Shown: piece by piece, positions 24,702-32,805 of the stretch
How the letters are laid out: each line of letters begins with the position of its first letter
Position numbering within the stretch: position 1 is the stretch's first letter
Assembly: GCA_050998615.1 (NCBI GenBank)
Contig: JBPCQA010000059.1
Coordinates: 36,551 to 100,550 of the forward strand
Direction of reading: 5' to 3'
From: JBPCQA01 sp050998615
GTDB lineage: Bacteria > Actinomycetota > Actinomycetes > Propionibacteriales > Nocardioidaceae
DNA length: 64,000 bases
Position numbers and translations under genes: made by a program
The notes under the pieces: model-generated
The model's database searches: none
What the model saw: only the letters and a program-made list of their open reading frames with translations
What the model was told of the DNA's origin: nothing

Positions 24702-26222
24702 GTGCCAGACGTCAAAGAGTTCAAGCTGCCCGACATCGGTGAAGGCTTGACCGAGGGCGAGATCGTCAGCTGGATGGTCAAACCAGGCGACACGGTCGCC
24801 CTCAACCAGAACATCGTCGAGGTGGAGACAGCCAAGGTCACCGTCGAGTTGCCGTCGCCGTACGCCGGCGTGGTCGTGGCCTTGCTGTACGACGAGGGCG
24901 CGACCGTCGACGTCGGCGCGCCAATCATCCAGATCGACGTCGACTCGGGCGGGACCTCCGCTGCTGGCTCGGCTGCCTCGCCGGCAGAGCCGGCCGGCGC
25001 CGCCGCAACGGGCAGCGAGAGCGAGAAGATGCTGGTTGGTTATGGGCCGAAGGCCACGGTCGCCAAGCGCCGTGCCCGCACCGGCGCGGCTCGCAGCAGC
25101 GGCGGCTCAGGCGACAGCGGCACGCTCGCCGCCAGCAGCGCGGAAGCCGCGGTGCCGGATGCGCAGGCGAGCCCCGAGGCAGTCAGCGAGGACAGCCCGT
25201 ACGAGCACTTGGTGCCCACGCCGAGCTCGCAGGCGGAGACGTCGCAGGCCGCGGCGGCTTCCGAGGCCGCCCAAGACACCGGGGCAGCGCAGCACACCAT
25301 GACCGCTGCGCCGGCGTCAAGTCAGCGAGCCCGAGCCAAGCCGCCGGTGCGCAAGCTTGCCAAGGACCTCGGCATCGAGCTGGCATCGGTCACGGCAACC
25401 GGTGCTGACGGCGTGATTACACGGAACGACGTCGAGGCACACGCGTCGGACGGCAGGCGTGCGGCAGCGGCGGCCGCCGCGTCGGAACCCACCGCGGCGA
25501 CTGCCCCGGAGCTGAGCCGCGGCGAGCGCGAGACTCGCATCTCTATCAAGGGTGTGCGCAAGATGACCGCGCAGGCGATGGTGTCGTCGGCGTTCACCGC
25601 GCCGCACGTGACCGAGTGGATCACCGTCGATGCCACCCGCACCATGGGGCTCGTCAAGCAACTGCGCCGTGATCGCGAGTTCGCGGGCTTGAAGGTGTCG
25701 CCGTTGCTGATTGTGGCGAGGGCAGCTTGCCTGGCGATACGACGTACGCCTGAAGTCAATGCCACGTGGGACGAGGCAGCGCAGGAAATCGTGCTCAAGC
25801 GGTATGTCAACCTCGGTATCGCCGCGGCCACCGGCCGTGGCCTGATCGTGCCGAACATCAAGGACGCCGATGCGATGTCCGCAGCCCAGCTGGCTGCCGC
25901 GTTAGGCACACTCACCACATCGGCCCGCGAAGGGAAGACGTCACAGGCCGACGTTGCCGGCGGCACGTTCACGATCACGAACGTCGGCGTCTTCGGGGTC
26001 GACTCTGGGACTCCCATCCTCAACCCTGGCGAGTCAGGCATCTTATGCATGGGCGCGATCCGTAAGCAGCCGTGGGTGGTCGGCAACAAGGTCCGGCCGC
26101 GTTGGATCACCACGCTGGCGTTGTCGTTCGACCATCGCATCGTGGACGGTCAGCAGGGCTCGAAGTTCTTGTCCGACGTTGCCTCGATCATCGAGACCCC
26201 CCGCCGAGCGTTGCTCTTCTAA
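24702..26222 (+). CDS. Dihydrolipoamide acyltransferase (E2)
   Basis: 506 residues: one lipoyl domain (LPDIGEGLTEGEIVSWMVKPGD, lipoyl Lys in VETAKVTVE), a long Ala/Ser/Pro linker, a peripheral-subunit-binding domain (PPVRKLAKDLGIELASVTATGADGVITRNDV), and the catalytic domain ending with DHRIVDGQQG, where H and D are active. GTG 24702 follows AGGAGC. No E3 gene follows, so a shared lipoamide dehydrogenase elsewhere is implied. Confidence 0.93.
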   Translation: MPDVKEFKLPDIGEGLTEGEIVSWMVKPGDTVALNQNIVEVETAKVTVELPSPYAGVVVALLYDEGATVDVGAPIIQIDVDSGGTSAAGSAASPAEPAGAAATGSESEKMLVGYGPKATVAKRRARTGAARSSGGSGDSGTLAASSAEAAVPDAQASPEAVSEDSPYEHLVPTPSSQAETSQAAAASEAAQDTGAAQHTMTAAPASSQRARAKPPVRKLAKDLGIELASVTATGADGVITRNDVEAHASDGRRAAAAAAASEPTAATAPELSRGERETRISIKGVRKMTAQAMVSSAFTAPHVTEWITVDATRTMGLVKQLRRDREFAGLKVSPLLIVARAACLAIRRTPEVNATWDEAAQEIVLKRYVNLGIAAATGRGLIVPNIKDADAMSAAQLAAALGTLTTSAREGKTSQADVAGGTFTITNVGVFGVDSGTPILNPGESGILCMGAIRKQPWVVGNKVRPRWITTLALSFDHRIVDGQQGSKFLSDVASIIETPRRALLF

Positions 26223-26285
26223 GCCGAAGACTTCCCGCCGTGGTTTGGCTGAGCTGTAAGTCGAAGACCTCCCGTTGTGGCTGAA
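26220..26285 (+). repeat. Imperfect tandem repeat after E2
   Basis: TAAGCCGAAGACTTCCCGCC... (26220-26252) and TAAGTCGAAGACCTCCCGTT... (26257-26285) are diverged copies, the first containing the E2 stop codon. They lie in the convergent gap before the regulator gene. Confidence 0.55.
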
Positions 26286-26349
26286 CGTTGACCCTGTCTC
26301 CGTGCGTGACGCCTTCAGCCTTAACGTGGAGGGAGGGGTATCGGCCCGG

Positions 26350-28671
26350 TCAGGTGTGGCGCGCGAAGTAGCGTTCGCGGGCGGCTTCGATCTGCTTCTC
26401 CTCGGCTGCCATGCTCCAGGTTGCGGCAACGCTTTGGGTGGCCACCACCGCCCGGGCCCGGTCGAGGGCTGCCTCGGCCTGCTCAGGCAGGTCGACTTGG
26501 TAACTCTGCTCGGCGATCATCACCAGGGCCTCGAAAATGCTGCGCGGCACTCGAGCCGACTCGGCGAGACTCAGCGCTCGCTTCGCAGAGCGGATCGCAG
26601 CCAGGGGCTTGTTCATCACCGACATGCACTCGGCGACGCCAAGCGTCGCCAAGATTTCGCTGTTGTCGTCGGGGTGGTCCACGACAGGCGCGAGCTGCCG
26701 AAGGTGATAGCGCAACCCCTCTTGAGGCCGGCCAGCCATGGTGAGGGCGATGGCGAGGTTCTGCAGACACTGCCCTCGATGTTGGAGATTGCGGCCACTC
26801 ACCGTACGGAGGGCCGAGCGCAGACCGCTGATCGCGGCGTTCAGATCACCGGACATCCCGGCCAGGATGCCTTCCAGCGACTGCACCCACGAGCGCCCCT
26901 TGGCCACACTGTCGGGGTCGTCGGGCAGTTCAGGCAGCAGTTCCCACGCCTTGGCCAGGTGCTCGTTCGCGCTGTCGAAGTCTCCCTGGTTGCCCATCGC
27001 GAAGCCGAGCTGACGTTCACACCAAATGCGGGTGAGCGGGTCATGCTGTCGCTTGGCCGCCTCGGACAGTGCGGCGACGGCTTCGTCGCGGACGTCTGCC
27101 AGTCTCGCGTTCTCAAGTAGCACCCAGACGTTTTGGACGATGAAGCGGCAGAGCACGTATTCCTCGGAGTTGGCAGCCGAGCGCTGTTTGACGTACTCGA
27201 CCAGATTGGGGACCTCGTCGCGGAACCAGTCGAACACATGTCGACGCGAGCGGGCATGGCTCTCGAGCCAGCGCAACTCGGCGATTGCCTCTGGCTCCTT
27301 GCCGTAGAACTTAGCGACGTCCCAGATGTTGGCGGCCAGGTAGGCGCCGAGTCGAGCGTTGTCCCCGGCCCCCGCCGCCTCCTCCGGCAGCTCGCGTGCA
27401 TAGAGCAGGGTCAGGTCGTGAAAGTTGACCCGCTCGCGGCTTCGTGACTGGAGCAGTTGTACGTCGATGAGCCGCTCCACCGCAGCCTCCACCTCCGAGC
27501 TTGGCGCAGCTGCCACCGCCACGATCGTCTCGATCGCGAGATCGCGTCCGGGAAGCCGGGCCAGCCGGACGAGCAGTGACAGCGCCAACAGATCGATCGC
27601 AGTGCCGGACATCGACAATGCCGAGACGCTGACCGCCAGACACGAACGCATCCCCAGCACGCCATGCTCGAGGAATGACAGGCGGGTCTGCTCCTGCTCC
27701 AACCGTCGCACCAGATCTTCGGCCGACCAGTCGGATCGAGATGCCAGTCGAGCGGCGCTGATGCGTAATGCCAGCGGCGCGTCACCACAGAGCTCGGCGA
27801 GCTTGGACCAGGCCGCGGGGTCGCCGGTCGTCGTACTGGCGCGACGAAGCAGCGCGATGGAATCGCCTCGAGTGAAGGGACTGAGCTCGATGCGGTGGTC
27901 GGTGTCGAGGTCGTGCAGTGGCGAGCGGGAAGTGACGATCACCGCATTGCCAGGCCCAGACGGCAGCAGATCGCCCACCTGGCCGGCGTCAGCCGCGTCG
28001 TCAAGGACGAGCAGCAGCCGCATCGGGGCGGTCAGTGTGCGTAGGAACCGGCTTCGGGCGCTCGGCGAGCGAGGAATATCGCCATTCGGGACACCGAGTG
28101 CCCAGAGAATCTCCAAGGCCGCCCGCTCGGCTGTGACGGCGTTCTTTCCTTGGCCGCCCAACGAGACGAAGATCTGGCCGTCGGAGAACTCGCTCGAGTG
28201 ATCGTGCGCGGCATGGATGGCCAACGTTGACTTGCCGAAACCTCCCGGCCCGTAGACGACGATGACGACCGGGGACGTGGCAGTGCGACGGCGTACGGGA
28301 AGCAGGGCGCCGATCTCGGCAAGCTCGGCTGCGCGCCCGACGAAGTGGAGGATATCGCGAGGGAGTTCGGCAGGGCTGCGCTGCACTTGTCCCCGACCGA
28401 CCGCCACGGTGGCTGCCAGCGGGGCGTCAGAAGGCGCACCTCGAAAAGCCACCCGCAGTCTGTCGGCGGCGTCCTCCGATAGGTCCAGCGCCGCGCACAA
28501 CAGGTCGACGGTGTCGCGATGGGGGCGCTTGACGGCTCCTCGCTCGAGGTCACCGAGGCTGCGCACCGCAAGCCCGGCGCGCTCGGCCAGCTGCTCTTGC
28601 GTATAACCAGCCGCCACCCGCAGATCACGCAACCATACGGAAGCCCACGGCACCTCGGGAGCAGAGCCCAT
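26350..28671 (-). CDS. XRE-HTH / NB-ARC (STAND) / TPR regulator
   Basis: 773 residues. An N-terminal XRE helix-turn-helix (LRVAAGYTQEQLAERAGLAVRSLGDLERG) is followed by an NB-ARC ATPase with Walker A GPGGFGKST (about residue 145), Walker B LLLVLDDAADAG, NAVIVTSRSPL and CGDAPLALRI. A TPR-rich C-terminal half follows (SEAAKRQHDPLTRIWCERQLGFAMGNQGDFDSANEHLAKAW). STAND proteins act as ligand-gated switches; this is an AfsR-like regulator without the BTAD domain. Targets unknown; it converges on the E1-E2 operon. Confidence 0.85.
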   Translation of the reverse strand: MGSAPEVPWASVWLRDLRVAAGYTQEQLAERAGLAVRSLGDLERGAVKRPHRDTVDLLCAALDLSEDAADRLRVAFRGAPSDAPLAATVAVGRGQVQRSPAELPRDILHFVGRAAELAEIGALLPVRRRTATSPVVIVVYGPGGFGKSTLAIHAAHDHSSEFSDGQIFVSLGGQGKNAVTAERAALEILWALGVPNGDIPRSPSARSRFLRTLTAPMRLLLVLDDAADAGQVGDLLPSGPGNAVIVTSRSPLHDLDTDHRIELSPFTRGDSIALLRRASTTTGDPAAWSKLAELCGDAPLALRISAARLASRSDWSAEDLVRRLEQEQTRLSFLEHGVLGMRSCLAVSVSALSMSGTAIDLLALSLLVRLARLPGRDLAIETIVAVAAAPSSEVEAAVERLIDVQLLQSRSRERVNFHDLTLLYARELPEEAAGAGDNARLGAYLAANIWDVAKFYGKEPEAIAELRWLESHARSRRHVFDWFRDEVPNLVEYVKQRSAANSEEYVLCRFIVQNVWVLLENARLADVRDEAVAALSEAAKRQHDPLTRIWCERQLGFAMGNQGDFDSANEHLAKAWELLPELPDDPDSVAKGRSWVQSLEGILAGMSGDLNAAISGLRSALRTVSGRNLQHRGQCLQNLAIALTMAGRPQEGLRYHLRQLAPVVDHPDDNSEILATLGVAECMSVMNKPLAAIRSAKRALSLAESARVPRSIFEALVMIAEQSYQVDLPEQAEAALDRARAVVATQSVAATWSMAAEEKQIEAARERYFARHT

Positions 28672-28714
28672 GGCGTCAGCCTAACGAGACATGGCCAGAC
28701 TTGTAACAAATGTC

Positions 28715-28820
28715 CCGTGGTTGAGGAGCCCGCAGCCACGGTGGCTGAGGCCGCGTGCGGCCGTCTCGAAACCACCGAACCTCGGGGAACGCTCGCTGCG
28801 CTCGCTCGTCAACCACCGTG
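28715..28820. repeat. Dispersed GGTGGTTGAGG repeat, copy 2 (long)
   Basis: CCGTGGTTGAGGAG..., then CCACGGTGGCTGAGG, GTCTCGAAACCACCG and finally CTCGCTCGTCAACCACCGTGG form an extended palindromic cluster in the 418-base gap 28672-29089. Nothing else is recognised there. Confidence 0.6.
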
Positions 28821-29089
28821 GCGGCCAGATGCTGGCCATGACGATTCTGCCGGTCATTCTGCCTGTTCACCGGTGGCGTAGTGCGCTGAGATAGGTATGG
28901 CGAGGGCGTGTGGGGGACCTTCGCCCGTGTGGTGGCTTCGCCGTGGTGGAGCTTGTCACGAGCAGCGCGGGCGGCCTGGTTTACGGGGGTAACCAGGCCG
29001 CCTTCGCGCGCGGGTAAGAGCCGGCTCAGGTAGGGGGCCACTGGGCGCGAACGGCCGCTCCCCTTTCAGCGCCGTTATCCACGCGGGGC

Positions 29090-30280
29090 TCACCCGCCGT
29101 CATCCGGTGGCGGGTCGCGTTCTGCTAGCCATGCCGCCACCGACGCGTTGTGCTCGCCAAGACGCGGCGGTGGAAGATGGTCGAATCGTCCACCCGCGTA
29201 GGGCAAGTCGTCGAACCGGATCGGGGGGCCAGGCAGCTCGATCCGGCCCACGCTGGGGTGATCGACTTCGATCACCAAGCCCTGCGAGCGAGTCTGGTCC
29301 CAGGCGTAGACGTCGTCGAGCGTGCGCACCTTGCCGGCCGGGATGCCCGCCTCGGCCAATCTGGCGAGCCAGGTTTCCGCGGAGTCGGTGGCAAACGCTG
29401 CTTCGATCAATGCGGTCAGCTCGGGTTGATGCGCGACCCGCAACGCGTTGGTGGCGAAGCGCTCGTCGTCGAAAGCGACTCCGACAAGTCGCGCCAATGT
29501 CTCCCACAAGCCCTGGCTCCCGCAGGCCAGCTGCACAGGAGCATCGGCCGTCTTGAAAAGCCCGTACGGGGTGATCGACGGATGATGGCTACCGAGGGCG
29601 TGCGGCACCTCACCGGCGACGGTCGCACGGGTGCCCTGGTAGGCATGCACACCGACGATTGCCGAGAGCAGACTGACTCGCACGACGCGCCCACGCCCCG
29701 TGGTCGCGCGCTCGTGGAGCGCGGCCAGCACGCCGTAAGCGCCGTACATCCCGGCGAGCACGTCACCGATCGGCACCCCAACCTTGGTCGGCTCGTCGGG
29801 TGAGGGGCCGGTAAGACTCATCAGGCCACCCTCGCCTTGGGCGATCTGGTCGTAGCCCGCGCGGCCACCCTGCGGGCCGTCGTGTCCGAAGCCGGTGATC
29901 GACATGATGATCAGCCGCGGATTGATCCGGTGCAGCTCTTCGACGCCGAACCCGAGCCGATCGAGCACCCCGGTGCGGAAGTTCTCCATCAACACGTCGG
30001 CACGCAACACCAACGCACGCAAGAACGCCTTGCCGACTTCGCTCTTCAGGTCGGCCGTCACCGACTCCTTGTTGCGATTGCAGCTCATGAAGTACGTCGA
30101 CTGCCGGTCGTCTGCAGACCCCACGAAAGGCGGACCCCACCCGCGACTGTCATCGCCATGATCGGGCGCCTCCACCTTGATCACGCGGGCACCGAGATCA
30201 CCGAGCATCATCGCGGCATGCGGGCCAGCCAGGGCACGCGTGAGGTCAACAACGACGATGTCGCTCAGCAGGGTGGTCAC
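29090..30280 (-). CDS. CaiB/BaiF family (class III) CoA-transferase
   Basis: 396 residues. DIVVVDLTRALAGPHAAMMLGDLGARVIKVEAPDHGD is the standard N-terminus, followed by ADVLMENFRTGVLDRLG, ITGFGHDGPQGGRAGYDQIAQGEGGLMSLTG with the catalytic Asp (GYDQ), and DDVYAWDQTRSQG in the C-terminal part. It moves CoA between carboxylic acids. It lies 15 bases downstream of paaK's end on the same strand, which suggests a role in aromatic or related acid catabolism; substrate unknown. Confidence 0.9.
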   Translation of the reverse strand: MTTLLSDIVVVDLTRALAGPHAAMMLGDLGARVIKVEAPDHGDDSRGWGPPFVGSADDRQSTYFMSCNRNKESVTADLKSEVGKAFLRALVLRADVLMENFRTGVLDRLGFGVEELHRINPRLIIMSITGFGHDGPQGGRAGYDQIAQGEGGLMSLTGPSPDEPTKVGVPIGDVLAGMYGAYGVLAALHERATTGRGRVVRVSLLSAIVGVHAYQGTRATVAGEVPHALGSHHPSITPYGLFKTADAPVQLACGSQGLWETLARLVGVAFDDERFATNALRVAHQPELTALIEAAFATDSAETWLARLAEAGIPAGKVRTLDDVYAWDQTRSQGLVIEVDHPSVGRIELPGPPIRFDDLPYAGGRFDHLPPPRLGEHNASVAAWLAERDPPPDDGG

Positions 30281-30295
30281 GTGGTGACTCTAGTG

Positions 30296-31606
30296 TCACC
30301 GGCCACGCTGGTCCTCGATCCGAATCGCCTTGCCCAGTGAGCGCTCGAGGTCGTGCGGCTCGACGATGTCGACCTTGGTCGACACGCCGACGTTGTCCTT
30401 GACCAGCTTGATCAGTGCGGCTGCGAGCCGGGCCCGCTCCGGCTCGCCGAGCGCGGCGTCGTGAGCCTCCACGCGCACCGTCATCTCGTCCATCCGACCC
30501 GGTCTGGTCAGCACGCAGAGATAGTGCGGGCTGAGGCCAGCCACCTTGAGCAGTTGCTCCTCGATCTGGGTGGGGAAGACGTTGACACCACGCACGATCA
30601 TCATGTCGTCGGTGCGCCCGGTGACCTTCTCCATCCTGCGGTACGCCGGCCGCGCGGTCCCGGGCAGCAACCGGGTCAGGTCGCGGGTGCGGTAGCGGAT
30701 CACCGGCATCGCCTGCTTGGTCAGCGACGTGAACACCAACTCGCCGACCTCGCCGTCGGGAAGCACGTCACCGCTGATCGGATCGATGACCTCGGGATAA
30801 AAGTGGTCCTCCCAGATATGGAGGCCGTCCTTCGTCTCGACACACTCCTGTGCGACGCCCGGGCCGATCACCTCACTGAGCCCGTAGATGTCGACCGCGT
30901 CCATGTCGCAGCGCTGCTCGATCTCGCGGCGCATCTCGTCGGTCCACGGCTCCGCACCAAAGATGCCTACCTCAAGAGAAGACGTCGCCGGATCGAGACC
31001 TTGACGCTCCATCTCGTCGGCGATCGCCAAGAAGTAAGACGGTGTGACCATGATGATGCGTGGCCGGAAGTCGTTGATCAGCTGCACCTGGCGTTCCGTG
31101 CCCCCACCGCCGACGGGCACGACCGTGCACCCCAGGCGCTCGGCTCCATAATGCGCCCCGAGACCGCCAGTGAACAGACCGTAGCCGTAGGCGACATGCA
31201 ACACGTCTCCGCGGTGACCACCCGCTGCCCGAATCGAGCGGGCCATGACGTCTGCCCACATGCTGACGTCGCCGGCGGTGTAGCCGACCACGGCCGGGCG
31301 CCCCGTCGTACCGCTGGAGGCGTGGATTCGCACGACCTCATCGCGTGGGACCGCGAACATGCCGAACGGGTAGTTGTCGCGCAGATCACTCTTGCTGGTA
31401 AGGGGAAACTTGGCGAGGTCTGTCAACGTGGCGAGGTCCGCTGGCTTTACACCCGCCTGGTTGAACGCTCGCCGGTAGTGAGGCACGTTCGTGTAAACGT
31501 TGGACAACGTCGCACGCATCCGTTCGAGCTGCAGTGTGCGGAGCTCGTCGATCGACAGCCGCTCCGCCTCGTCGAGGCGGTCGGCTCCCGGTGAGACCTC
31601 AACCAT
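30296..31606 (-). CDS. paaK: Phenylacetate-CoA ligase
   Basis: 436 residues of the adenylate-forming superfamily. P-loop-like HASSGTTGRPAVVGYT, then HVAYGYGLFTGGLGAHYGAERLG, DIYGLSEVIGPGVAQEC and YRTRDLTRLLPGTARP, with the C-terminal Lys region RSLGKAIRIED. It activates phenylacetate to its CoA thioester. ATG 31606 follows AAGGATG. It lies between paaI and the CoA-transferase on minus, consistent with a phenylacetate operon. Confidence 0.93.
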   Translation of the reverse strand: MVEVSPGADRLDEAERLSIDELRTLQLERMRATLSNVYTNVPHYRRAFNQAGVKPADLATLTDLAKFPLTSKSDLRDNYPFGMFAVPRDEVVRIHASSGTTGRPAVVGYTAGDVSMWADVMARSIRAAGGHRGDVLHVAYGYGLFTGGLGAHYGAERLGCTVVPVGGGGTERQVQLINDFRPRIIMVTPSYFLAIADEMERQGLDPATSSLEVGIFGAEPWTDEMRREIEQRCDMDAVDIYGLSEVIGPGVAQECVETKDGLHIWEDHFYPEVIDPISGDVLPDGEVGELVFTSLTKQAMPVIRYRTRDLTRLLPGTARPAYRRMEKVTGRTDDMMIVRGVNVFPTQIEEQLLKVAGLSPHYLCVLTRPGRMDEMTVRVEAHDAALGEPERARLAAALIKLVKDNVGVSTKVDIVEPHDLERSLGKAIRIEDQRGR

Positions 31607-31626
31607 GGCAGGACATCCTTCCCACG

Positions 31627-32064
31627 TCACTGCTCGTCCACGAGGGTGCCGCCGATCGTCCGGCTGCGCCCGCGGAACTCCGCGATCACCCGATCCTCAC
31701 AGCTGACCCGCACGTCGTAAATGCCGTTGCGGCCGAGGAGATGGCGTTCGGCCGCTTCGGCGACGAGGAGCTCACCCTCGTGGGCCGGACTGGTGAAGAC
31801 GATGTCACATCCCTGCGCGACCGTGCGCACATTGTGGGAGTTGCAGGCGAACGCGAAGGCGCTGTCGGCCAGCGCGAAGATGAAGCCACCGTGCGCGGTC
31901 TTGTGACCGTTCGTCATGTCCTCGCGCACGGCCATCGACACGGTGGCGCTGCCCGCGCACACCGTCACCAGCTGCATGCCCAGGTTTCGGGAGGCTTCGT
32001 CGTCGGCCCACATCACGTCGGCGCAGCGCTGCGCCAGCTCGTCCGCAGACATCGGGTCGCTCAC
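31627..32064 (-). CDS. paaI: PaaI-type hotdog-fold acyl-CoA thioesterase
   Basis: 145 residues. TNGHKTAHGGFIFALADSAFAFACNS is the PaaI signature with the catalytic Asp in LADSAFA. It hydrolyses stalled phenylacetyl-CoA-type intermediates. It overlaps the GNAT gene upstream by four bases and lies 20 bases before paaK. Confidence 0.9.
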   Translation of the reverse strand: MSDPMSADELAQRCADVMWADDEASRNLGMQLVTVCAGSATVSMAVREDMTNGHKTAHGGFIFALADSAFAFACNSHNVRTVAQGCDIVFTSPAHEGELLVAEAAERHLLGRNGIYDVRVSCEDRVIAEFRGRSRTIGGTLVDEQ

Positions 32065-32558
32065 CTGGGTGCCCTCTCGACCGACAGGGTCTTCTCCATC
32101 ATCACCGTCTGGTGTCCGTCGAGCTGCGTGAGGTGGCCGATCTCGCGATAGCCACGGGCGAGGTGGAAGGCGAGGGATGCGGGGTTGGGCGGGTCGGAGC
32201 TGATTTCACAGACCATCCGGCCTCGCGGTTTCGCCGTTGCTTCTAGCTTGTCGTACAGCACGGTCGCGATGCCGCGGCGCCGAAAACCGACGCCCACCGC
32301 TATCCGGTCAAGGTAGAGGAAGTCGTCGAACCGTGCCGCGTGCCAGGCGTAGTTGATCGAGGCGTACGGCGACCCCGGCGCGTAGGCGAGCGCGAACGCG
32401 GCCACCACGCCGTCGACTTCGCAGATCATCGCCTGATCAGCGCTGATGAGGTGCCCGCGCAAGCTTGCCTCGTTAAGCGGGCTCAGCGCCCAGACAGACT
32501 CCGCGTTGAGCGCCAGAACCGGCTCGGTGTCGCGGTCGGTGAATTCGCGGATCTTCAC
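32061..32558 (-). CDS. GNAT-family N-acetyltransferase
   Basis: 165 residues. The acetyl-CoA loop is RIAVGVGFRRRGIATVLYDKLE, and the C-terminal part CEISSDPPNPASLAFHLARGYREIGHL is typical of the fold. First gene of the paaI-paaK-CoA-transferase strand. Substrate unknown. Confidence 0.85.
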   Translation of the reverse strand: MKIREFTDRDTEPVLALNAESVWALSPLNEASLRGHLISADQAMICEVDGVVAAFALAYAPGSPYASINYAWHAARFDDFLYLDRIAVGVGFRRRGIATVLYDKLEATAKPRGRMVCEISSDPPNPASLAFHLARGYREIGHLTQLDGHQTVMMEKTLSVERAPR

Positions 32559-32614
32559 GCTGGCACTGTCTCACGTGTGCCGGGGTTGATGCGCCTGGGG
32601 CGAGTGGTATTCAC

Positions 32615-32723
32615 GGCGGTTGAGGAGGCCCGGCAAGGTGCGGTTTAGAGACGGCCTCCGAGGCGGCCGTCTTGCGCCAAGATGAGGCGTTGAGCCGACT
32701 GGGGAGCTGAGCGTCGGAGCCTT
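32615..32723. repeat. Dispersed repeat copies (GGTTGAGGAGG, and second family copy 2)
   Basis: CGGCGGTTGAGGAGG (about 32615-32630) belongs to the palindromic family. GACGGCC/GGCCGTC (32650-32671) form a hairpin. 32672-32723, starting TTGCGCCAAGATGAGG, matches 1054-1106. All lie in the paaN upstream gap. Confidence 0.5.
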
Positions 32724-32805
32724 CCGCAGCGCCAGGTGCTGATACACCCGGCGGGTAGGCTCGTCGTCGTACCAACTCGCGTTGCCAAGGCCCTGGAGGA
32801 CACCC

